IMG/VR virus record: IMGVR_UViG_3300025655_000376
Span: 1-20,497 of that record
Direction: 5' to 3' (one strand)
Source of the DNA: a virus
DNA: 20,497 bases
The notes beneath the pieces were generated by a model that was not told the origin of the DNA, searched no databases, and saw only the letters and a program-made list of their open reading frames with translations. Position 1 is the stretch's first letter; every line of letters starts with the position of its first letter. Shown here piece by piece: positions 7,024 through 12,505 of the stretch. Position numbers and translations under genes: made by a program.

Positions 7024-7792
7024 TTGACACCAACAGCAGAATGAACATGGCCGAAGCCTCGTTGTTGTTTGAGCTTCCCTGTGCAGTCGCCTCAATGGTC
7101 GTTTTCTCAGCGATTCGAAGCGGATATTCGAAGGTGTAATCCGAAACGCCGTTGTTGACCGTGGTAATTGCTGCAGTGCGGCGAATACCGTCTACTCCCA
7201 CAGTAAGAAGCCTCCCAACAACCTGCGCCGAACCGCCCGGTTGTCCCGCAGAGAATAGTCCCTGCGCCAAATATGCGGTATATCCTGCGGGTACTGTGTA
7301 GCTTCCGGTGATGCGCTGGTTGTAGTCAAACTTGATGAGGTCGTAGACGGTAGCAGGAACACCGGCTGTCACAACCCCATCGCCAAAGTAGATGTCTCCG
7401 GCAGCGGAAAGTCCCGAGCCTGCGGTGGCAACATAGGCGTTGTTGACGTGGAGAAACGACTGCGTCGTCAGCACGGCTGTCTGGCCGTTCAGGGTGACGA
7501 TCTCTTCAATCTCGTTGTGGTTGGCATCAAGGCCAGCCACATAGACGGTCCTCGCCCCTGTTCCTGCGGCAGTGTCGTTGGCGCTCGAGGAGCTAACCTT
7601 CATCTGGAGCGCAGCTGCAGGCAGCGGGATGATTCCAGTGTACGGCCACACAGTAACACGAGTAGTGTCTACGTCCGGGTTATACCCAAACACAACAACA
7701 GACCTGTGGCCAGTGATCTGCCCACGAGCGACCTGAAGCTCGAATGGCTCGGTAAGACCAAACCGAGAGATGGATGATATTTCCCGAGCCAT
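7016..7792 (-). CDS. Virion structural protein (258 aa)
   Basis: A beta-rich protein: GHRSVVVFGYNPDVDT near the N-terminus, then KVSSSSANDTAAGTGARTV, the segment YVAGLDANHNEIEEIVTLNGQ, and a second half with GVPATVYDLIKF and YTVPAGYTAYLAQGLF. From memory this is a recurrent structural protein of aquatic phages, located between capsid and tail genes; a decoration, head-fibre or tail-associated role has been proposed for relatives but I cannot say which. A strong Shine-Dalgarno (AAGGAG) overlaps the upstream stop with 6 nt spacing to the ATG. The stop overlaps the next gene by 8 nt. Confidence 0.75.
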   Translation of the reverse strand: MAREISSISRFGLTEPFELQVARGQITGHRSVVVFGYNPDVDTTRVTVWPYTGIIPLPAAALQMKVSSSSANDTAAGTGARTVYVAGLDANHNEIEEIVTLNGQTAVLTTQSFLHVNNAYVATAGSGLSAAGDIYFGDGVVTAGVPATVYDLIKFDYNQRITGSYTVPAGYTAYLAQGLFSAGQPGGSAQVVGRLLTVGVDGIRRTAAITTVNNGVSDYTFEYPLRIAEKTTIEATAQGSSNNNEASAMFILLLVSND

Positions 7793-7802
7793 TCAGTGCT
7801 CC

Positions 7803-8078
7803 TTACGACCAGAACAAAGTCACGGCTGTGACGTTTGTTGCCGCCGAAATATACGGGTCGGCCTCGAAGAGGACGCCGTTTCCGGGGATGAAGATGTCGT
7901 ATGTACCTGCCGCCGCAAAATCCAAGTCGATCTTCGTTGCCCCGCCGTTACCGGAGGTCAGCGTCAAGCGCCCCGCGCCCGACACAGTCGTGACTGCCTG
8001 ACGGATACGAGCGCGGCCAATGGAGACCGCGCCTGTACCAGTCAGGCGCTTAGAGTTGACATCATATTCGTCAGCCAT
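7803..8078 (-). CDS. Small beta-rich structural protein (91 aa)
   Basis: It has a short N-terminal basic stretch and then alternating hydrophobic beta strands: GAGRLTLTSGNGGATKIDL, FAAAGTYDIFIPGNGVLF and NVTAVTLFWS. No enzyme motif is visible. It lies between the probable capsid fibre/decoration gene and the 258-aa virion protein, so a small head-stabilising or decoration protein is plausible; this is inferred from position and beta composition. The strong Shine-Dalgarno AAGGAGGG is embedded in the last codons of the preceding tiny ORF, 8 nt before the ATG. Confidence 0.7.
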   Translation of the reverse strand: MADEYDVNSKRLTGTGAVSIGRARIRQAVTTVSGAGRLTLTSGNGGATKIDLDFAAAGTYDIFIPGNGVLFEADPYISAATNVTAVTLFWS

Positions 8079-8081
8079 GAA

Positions 8082-8180
8082 TTAGCCCTCCTTCTTTGCA
8101 GAGGCCTTCTTCGCCGCAGGCTTTACAGGAGCGGCTTTTGCCGCTCCATTGTTTTGGACTTTGCTGTTCAGGTTACCCAC
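8082..8180 (-). CDS. Tiny GTG-started Ala/Lys-rich ORF (32 aa)
   Basis: This fills the gap between the 161-aa and 91-aa genes. A GTG at 8180 follows the upstream stop by 12 nt and is preceded by AAGGGGGC, a usable Shine-Dalgarno. The product, with VQNNGAAKAAPVKPAAKK and ending KKEG, looks like a disordered basic peptide, similar in composition to histone-like tails. Its stop TAA is 3 nt before the next ATG, and its last codons contain that gene's ribosome-binding site. It may be a real minor protein or mainly a coupling leader; there is no ATG in frame. Confidence 0.45.
   Translation of the reverse strand: MGNLNSKVQNNGAAKAAPVKPAAKKASAKKEG
8128..8147 (-). other. Perfect hairpin inside the tiny ORF
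   Basis: An 8-bp GC-rich stem with a 4-nt loop (GGAGCGGC-AAAA-GCCGCTCC in the mRNA sense). No T-tract follows in the direction of transcription, so it is not a standard terminator. It could act as an mRNA processing or translation-control element between the 161-aa and 91-aa genes. Confidence 0.6.
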
Positions 8181-8192
8181 GACTCAGCCCCC

Positions 8193-8678
8193 TTACGACA
8201 CGGTGGCCGAGAAAGGCGTAGCCTCGGTGCCGGTTGCAGCACCAACGACGCGGACGGACCACAGGTTCGAGGCGACATCCTGCAGCTCAATAGTAGCGCC
8301 CTTGACACCGCCAGTGGTCGTGCCGTTGAAGGTAATGGTGTCGCTGTCGGCGGCCGTCTCAAAGATCGAAGCCGAGGCATCGCTGTCGTTTGCGACGATG
8401 GCGACGCCCGCCATGATATCAGTCGCGTCAGCAACTTTCACGGTGGTCGAGTTCGAGGTGATCGTAGTCGCGACAAAGAAGCGGTAGCTGTTGCCGGAGC
8501 CGGTCGCAGCGGGAAGCGTCACCGCAATACCTGCGGCACGGTCCAGAACGACCGTCCGACCAGCGTGAGACGCCGAAGTGCAGGTGAGCGTGGCGGCCGT
8601 GGCCGACACCAGCGAGCCAGAGCCGGAGATGAAACCAGCGGTCGAAGTTACCGGGCCGGAGAAAGTAGTCGAAGCCAT
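8193..8678 (-). CDS. Probable capsid fibre or decoration protein (161 aa)
   Basis: The start MASTTFSGPVTSTAGFISG is, from memory, a characteristic opening of small virion proteins encoded just after the capsid gene in aquatic phages. The rest is Thr/Ala/Ser-rich and beta-rich: RTVVLDRAAGIAVTLPAATG, YRFFVATTITSNSTTVKV and a C-terminal WSVRVVGAATG. The VTLPAATGSGNSYRF type of segment occurs in phage fibre or decoration domains. The frame continues to 8708, but AAAGG lies 9 nt before the ATG at 8678 and the resulting N-terminus matches the family, so I use that. It is the first gene after the capsid terminator. Confidence 0.72.
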   Translation of the reverse strand: MASTTFSGPVTSTAGFISGSGSLVSATAATLTCTSASHAGRTVVLDRAAGIAVTLPAATGSGNSYRFFVATTITSNSTTVKVADATDIMAGVAIVANDSDASASIFETAADSDTITFNGTTTGGVKGATIELQDVASNLWSVRVVGAATGTEATPFSATVS

Positions 8679-8791
8679 TGTAGTACCCTTTGCACAAGGA
8701 TTCGCCATACAGTCTATGCAACGTCAGGAAGGGCGTAGTCCTGTCTGCATGGCTGAGTGAGGCCCTTTCGCTGACGGTACATCATCGCAAG
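8679..8791. other. Short intergenic leader after the capsid terminator
   Basis: About 110 bp lie between the terminator and the next gene. It contains an imperfect inverted repeat around 8715..8749 (ATGCA..AGGA facing TCCTG..TGCAT), which could form a second stem-loop. I see no convincing promoter with both -35 and -10 boxes on the minus strand, so expression of the downstream genes probably depends on read-through or a phage-specific promoter. Confidence 0.4.
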
Positions 8792-8823
8792 ACAAAAAGA
8801 AAGGCCCGCCGAAGCGGGCCTTT
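8792..8823 (-). terminator. Rho-independent terminator downstream of the capsid gene
   Basis: In the leftward direction a perfect 10-bp stem AAAGGCCCGC / GCGGGCCTTT with a TTCG tetraloop is followed by TTTCTTTTTG. It begins 22 nt after the capsid stop codon. It is inside an otherwise continuous leftward gene series, so it should reduce but perhaps not abolish transcription of the genes to the left. Confidence 0.9.
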
Positions 8824-8845
8824 CCAGTGGGAGTACAGAACTCCG

Positions 8846-9751
8846 TCAGGCACCCGGCGAACCGAAGATGCCGAGCGGGTCCGAGACACCGAACGAGTAG
8901 CGCTCGCGGGCCTTGTAGCGGACGTTGCCCGTGTCGAAGTCCCCATCCATCCCGGTCTGCATGGCGGTACGCACGAAGTGCTTCATGCCATTCGGAACGT
9001 CGGTGGTGATGAAGAAGGCGTCCGCATCGGTCAGGTAGTGGTTGACACGGTAGCCTTCCGGGATCGACCCGTTCGACTTCAGCGCGTTGATGTCGTTGTC
9101 GGCGGTGCCGGTCCGCAGTTCAGTCTGCAGAAGGCGGGTAGCCACGAACATCAGGGCCGGGGGAACGATCAGCTTGCGCGGACGGGCTGCGATCAGCAGG
9201 CCGCGTTCATCCACGAACGCAGCGATGTCGATAACAGCCTGTTCGAGCGAGGTCTCGTTCAGGTCGGCGTCGGTAGCCAGACGGTTTGCGTTCGTGCCAC
9301 CAGCGACAGTCGGGTGCGCGGTGCTGAACAGGGTGACGCCATCGCCAGAGTTGAAGGTGTCGAAGCCCGTGTTCAGCAGCGACGCTGCCTTGACCTGCTT
9401 GGTGTACGCCATACCGCGAGCCAGCGCTTTGGTGTAGCGCGCCGAGAGCGAGTCGTACAGGTTGTCTTCCATCGCCTCTTCGGTGATGGAGAAGCCCATT
9501 GCAACCGTTTCGTGGTTGTAACGAGCGACGAAGGACTCCTGCGCGTTGTCGTAGGAGATCGCCGAACCTTCGGGTTTGACCGGCGCAGCGCCGAAGCCCG
9601 AGAGTTTCACCTCTTCCTCGAAGCTGCGCTCCGAGTTTTCGGTTTCGTAGATCTCCGAATGCTCGTTCTCGTACTTCTTGTACTCAAGACCGAACAGGGC
9701 ATTCAGACCCGGGAGAAGCTCCTTCAGGAGTTGTGCGCGAGAAATAGCCAT
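8846..9751 (-). CDS. Major capsid protein (301 aa)
   Basis: This is the shell-forming coat protein, expected to have the HK97 fold. Recognisable segments are LNALFGLEYKKYENEHSEIY, SERSFEEEVKLSGFG, ITEEAMEDNLYDSL, FSTAHPTVAGG and PRKLIVPPALMFVATRLL, which match the capsid family (related to Mu gpT-type head proteins) of aquatic phages as I recall it. Length is typical, with no obvious cleaved N-terminal delta domain. A near-consensus Shine-Dalgarno (AAGGAGG) 8 nt before the ATG, and the dedicated terminator just downstream, fit a very highly expressed gene. The scaffold gene lies three genes upstream. Confidence 0.93.
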   Translation of the reverse strand: MAISRAQLLKELLPGLNALFGLEYKKYENEHSEIYETENSERSFEEEVKLSGFGAAPVKPEGSAISYDNAQESFVARYNHETVAMGFSITEEAMEDNLYDSLSARYTKALARGMAYTKQVKAASLLNTGFDTFNSGDGVTLFSTAHPTVAGGTNANRLATDADLNETSLEQAVIDIAAFVDERGLLIAARPRKLIVPPALMFVATRLLQTELRTGTADNDINALKSNGSIPEGYRVNHYLTDADAFFITTDVPNGMKHFVRTAMQTGMDGDFDTGNVRYKARERYSFGVSDPLGIFGSPGA

Positions 9752-9764
9752 CTCTCATTCCTCC

Positions 9765-10367
9765 TTACGAAGAGCCAGTGGTGGAAGTGTGCTGGTGGTT
9801 GTTGAACTTACACACCAGAATCGGGTAGGACGTGCCTTTCTCGTCGCCCTTGTCGCCGCCGAGGTAGTCGATCACGCGGATCGGATACGTAGCGGTGGTG
9901 GCGAGCGTCGAGATATCCAGCGCCACACGCGAAATCTTCAGCGAAGTGTTCGGTGCGGTCTGAACCAGCAGCGCGTTCTTGCCGTAGATGTCGCCCGTGT
10001 TGGTCGGCGCACCATCCGCTTGGATGGCGAACAGAACATTCGGGTCATCGACAACATACGCCATCGCGTCAGACGCGACGGTGCCGGTCGGCCAGAGCTG
10101 GCTGTACACGACTTGGTTGGTGTTGGGGTCCGTATACGAACAACCAACAAAGACGCCCACCATATCGAGTGCGGTGGTGGCGTCTCCGGTGCCGGACTGC
10201 TTCTGAATGGTCGTGGCGGTACCACCATCAACGAGCTGAACGATGTCGCCAACGGCGACATTCGCTGCGTAGCCCGAAGCGATGGGATACTGGCGGAACA
10301 CTTCTTGCGAACCGTTGTCCAGACGACCAATCGGGCGCAGACCGAAGGGAGCAGCAGTGGAAGACAT
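9765..10367 (-). CDS. Conserved structural protein next to the capsid gene (200 aa)
   Basis: It starts MSSTAAPFGLRPIGRLDNG, then YPIASGYAANVAVGDIVQLVDGG, DMVGVFVGCSYTDPNTNQVV and DPNVLFAIQADGAP, and ends in a His/Thr/Ser tail. From memory, proteins of this APFGLRPI type are encoded immediately upstream of the capsid gene in many aquatic phages and are found in virions; a head decoration or capsid-completion role is suspected but unproven. A strong Shine-Dalgarno AAGGAGAAGG precedes the ATG. The 62-bp gap upstream is the second longest inside the capsid block and shows no clear promoter. Confidence 0.75.
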   Translation of the reverse strand: MSSTAAPFGLRPIGRLDNGSQEVFRQYPIASGYAANVAVGDIVQLVDGGTATTIQKQSGTGDATTALDMVGVFVGCSYTDPNTNQVVYSQLWPTGTVASDAMAYVVDDPNVLFAIQADGAPTNTGDIYGKNALLVQTAPNTSLKISRVALDISTLATTATYPIRVIDYLGGDKGDEKGTSYPILVCKFNNHQHTSTTGSS

Positions 10368-10429
10368 TTGCCTTCTCCTTCTATCTACAGGTTTCCAGAG
10401 GCGGGATCACAGACATCAGGTGAGTCTGC

Positions 10430-10873
10430 TCACTTGCCAAACGAGGTGCGCGTAGAGCGCTCGGGCCGAAGCACGGGCATACGCGGATCATTTTCACGCA
10501 GGTAGTTCCGGTCAACCGCGTCGATCTGATTCGCCGCTTGGTGGAGTTGACCATCAACGCGCTCCTGCGCGACGTCGGTGGGGATACTGCAGAGCATCAA
10601 GCCGCCGACCTCGATGTTGCCCTTGAACCGGGAATCGATGTCGGGGATGACTTTGAGCTCCGGAAAGTCTGCCGCCTTCACGGGCGTGTACCCTTCCCGG
10701 AATCGGGACGAGACGTTGGGGTTGTCGCTGTTCCCCAGCAGGGAAGTGCGAATCCAACGAAACTTGAGCCCGGCCCGGGGCGTGGGGGTCGGAAGCATGG
10801 ACGGCCGCGACCAGCCCTTCTTGCGCTGCGTATGCTCGCGCGTGTTGAGGTCTCGGGGAGTTCGATCAGCCAT
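10430..10873 (-). CDS. Conserved phage assembly protein, unknown function (147 aa)
   Basis: The N-terminus is basic and apparently disordered (DRTPRDLNTREHTQRKKGWS), followed by AGLKFRWIRTSLLG, SSRFREGYTPVKAADFPEL, a GNIEVGGLMLCSIPTDVA core, and a C-terminal QIDAVDRNYLREND with DPRMPVLRPERSTRTSFG. From memory this is a well conserved family situated between scaffold and capsid genes in aquatic podoviruses; no biochemical role is known. The start overlaps the scaffold stop by 8 nt, so the two are translationally coupled. A head-assembly role is inferred from position only. Confidence 0.75.
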   Translation of the reverse strand: MADRTPRDLNTREHTQRKKGWSRPSMLPTPTPRAGLKFRWIRTSLLGNSDNPNVSSRFREGYTPVKAADFPELKVIPDIDSRFKGNIEVGGLMLCSIPTDVAQERVDGQLHQAANQIDAVDRNYLRENDPRMPVLRPERSTRTSFGK

Positions 10874-11840
10874 AGGTGCGTTCCTTCATGAGTTGCGCGG
10901 CGTATTGCTCGCGAGTCAGTCCGAGCCGCTTTCTGATATCGTCTGCGGACTTGGTCAGCTGCACAGTTTGGCGCGGTTTTTTCGAGCCTCGGCTCGCAGG
11001 AGCTACCACGTTACCTGACGGACGAGCGGACGGTACGCTAACCTCTACCGTGTCGTCGCCAAAATTGTCCGCGAAACGCTTCCGCATCGCGGCGTCGATC
11101 TGAGTATAGTACGTTGGCGAGTTCGGCGCAACGCCGCTCTTCACGAGGCGCTCGTGAACGCCCAGAGCAAATCCGGTCATCTCCTCATCGCGGCCGAACC
11201 ACGTGTTCTTGGCCGCCCACGCCTGCGCCTCCGGAGGAGGAGTCGCGACGGCAGGGGCCTGCGGTTGAGGTCGCTGTTGCGGCGGCTGCCGATACTGCTG
11301 CTGCTGCTGCTGCTGCTGCGGAGCCGGGCGATACGACTCCAGCCGGATCCGCTCATGCTGCAACTGGGAGATCTGTTCTTGGGCTTCGAGCACCTTGTCG
11401 GTGTCCCCAGCTTCGTACGCTTCGCGGTACGCTCGGCGCGCACGGTCGAGCTCGGCTTGGAGGCGGCCTTTAGATTCCCGCACGAGGACGCCCTCGCCCT
11501 CGGACAGAATCCGCTGCAGGCGCTGGTTCTCCTGATTCACCGACTCGGCGTACCGGATAGCCTCTTCGCGAGCACGTGCGGCTTCTTCTTTGGCCCGCCG
11601 CTCCTCGTGGTACTCGTAGCGAAGCTGCTTGATGCGCTTCTGCACGGATTCCCCGTACTGCGCGATTTCGTCGTCGTCCGGGATCTGCGGATCGGTGCCC
11701 TCGGCGCGGCGGGGCTTGCCCTTATCCTTCTCGGGCGTATCGTCCACGATCTCGACGTCGAAGTCGCTATCGTCAGCCAGAACGGCGTTGTTCATGTCGT
11801 CCACGGCGGTGTCTTCGCCCGTGTTGATGTCGTCAGTCAT
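10866..11840 (-). CDS. Capsid scaffolding protein, putative (324 aa)
   Basis: Architecture fits a scaffold: an acidic, disordered N-terminus (residues 1-60, rich in Asp/Glu), a long charged coiled coil (about 65-170, with KEEAARAREEAIRYAES and LQAELDRARRAYREA), a Gln/Pro linker with eight consecutive Gln (about 175-200), and a conserved C-terminal part (WAAKNTWFGRDEEMTGFAL, YYTQIDAAMRKRFAD) ending in a basic helix-turn-helix-like tail, which in other scaffolds contacts coat protein. It sits between the co-chaperonin and the capsid genes. Its ATG overlaps the co-chaperonin stop (ATGA). Scaffold is an inference from composition and position; the C-terminal block is familiar from aquatic phages. 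Confidence 0.72.
   Translation of the reverse strand: MTDDINTGEDTAVDDMNNAVLADDSDFDVEIVDDTPEKDKGKPRRAEGTDPQIPDDDEIAQYGESVQKRIKQLRYEYHEERRAKEEAARAREEAIRYAESVNQENQRLQRILSEGEGVLVRESKGRLQAELDRARRAYREAYEAGDTDKVLEAQEQISQLQHERIRLESYRPAPQQQQQQQQYRQPPQQRPQPQAPAVATPPPEAQAWAAKNTWFGRDEEMTGFALGVHERLVKSGVAPNSPTYYTQIDAAMRKRFADNFGDDTVEVSVPSARPSGNVVAPASRGSKKPRQTVQLTKSADDIRKRLGLTREQYAAQLMKERTYG
11295..11318 (-). repeat. Trinucleotide run encoding eight glutamines
   Basis: Eight uninterrupted CAG codons (CTG on the plus strand) fall in the linker of the scaffold-like protein. Use of a single codon throughout suggests recent expansion by replication slippage. Confidence 0.9.
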
Positions 11841-12220
11841 GCGCGTGTGTACCCCCGTGGGTCAGAAACCACCGCTTCTACGGTGTCGTCGTTGATGATG
11901 CGAAACTCTTTCCCGTGCACCTTGAACCGAGTGCCGGAGTAGGAACGGAAGATGACGAAATCGCCTTCCTTGCACCATGCTCCATCGGGGAATCGGGTGG
12001 GGTCTGCGTAAGCCGCAGTACCAACTTTCAAGACGAACCCGATGATGGACGCCGTCTCTTCGGCCGACCGAAGGCCGTCCGGCATGAACACGCCGCCGTC
12101 GGTCTTCTCCTTGATCTCCGGGATCGCAATGAGCAGGCGGTACCCTGTCGGTTTGGGTAGTTTGGCCTGCAGGGCAGCATCGCCCAACGTAGGGTCATCA
12201 GTGTTTGGTGTAGCGTACAT
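11837..12220 (-). CDS. GroES-type co-chaperonin (127 aa)
   Basis: This is a Cpn10 family member that would cap the host GroEL ring during folding, most likely of the capsid protein. Visible features: PTGYRLLIAIPEIKEKT at the start of the barrel, the mobile-loop region TDGGVFMPDGLRSAEETAS with a GGV tripeptide, then GFVLKVGTAAY, GDFVIFRSYSGTRFKV and a terminal INDDTVEAVV strand matching the Cpn10 C-terminus. Length is slightly above bacterial GroES, as in phage versions such as T4 gp31. No GroEL is encoded here, so host GroEL is the probable partner. Its stop overlaps the scaffold start, linking dose to head assembly. The gene has an 81-bp leader with a dyad. Confidence 0.93.
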   Translation of the reverse strand: MYATPNTDDPTLGDAALQAKLPKPTGYRLLIAIPEIKEKTDGGVFMPDGLRSAEETASIIGFVLKVGTAAYADPTRFPDGAWCKEGDFVIFRSYSGTRFKVHGKEFRIINDDTVEAVVSDPRGYTRA

Positions 12221-12258
12221 TCTATACCTATGCAGCGGTTGAGGACCACAGAACCTTG

Positions 12259-12273
12259 CGTGAACCGTTCACG
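12259..12273. promoter_or_regulatory. 15-bp perfect dyad upstream of the co-chaperonin gene
   Basis: Seven-base arms CGTGAAC and GTTCACG flank a single base, in the 81-bp gap between the 67-aa gene and the co-chaperonin. It could be a protein-binding operator or a small mRNA hairpin. I see no convincing adjacent promoter. Confidence 0.35.
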
Positions 12274-12301
12274 AATACACAGATACTAACCAAAAACCAC
12301 G

Positions 12302-12505
12302 TTACTGTGCAATATACTGTTTTTCGATAGTGGCGAGCTCGTCGAGTACTGCGTTCCACGCGGAGTACTTTCCCACACTCTGCCAGTACGCCTCCGGTGT
12401 TTGCGCGCCGCCATTAGCCAAAAACACCTCTATGGATGCCTTATGCTCCCCGGCCGTTCGCTGCAGGTAGGCGATTATGTCCAGCTCGAAGTCGCCCCGA
12501 CTCAT
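12302..12505 (-). CDS. Small hypothetical protein (67 aa)
   Basis: A short helical protein with FELDIIAYLQRTAGEHKAS, a GGAQTPEAYWQSVGKYSAW centre and a C-terminal helix NAVLDELATIEKQY. Its ATG overlaps the portal stop (ATGA), and the reading frame has normal codon use, so it is probably real. From memory, a short protein of this kind often follows the portal gene in aquatic phages; no function is assigned. I cannot tell whether it is a virion protein. Confidence 0.7.
   Translation of the reverse strand: MSRGDFELDIIAYLQRTAGEHKASIEVFLANGGAQTPEAYWQSVGKYSAWNAVLDELATIEKQYIAQ

Noticed and set aside
7016-7095. Longer start for the 104-aa basic protein
   Set aside because: The extra residues are read from inside the upstream 258-aa gene and are Cys/Arg-rich; the conserved N-terminus begins at MTESKKDPR.
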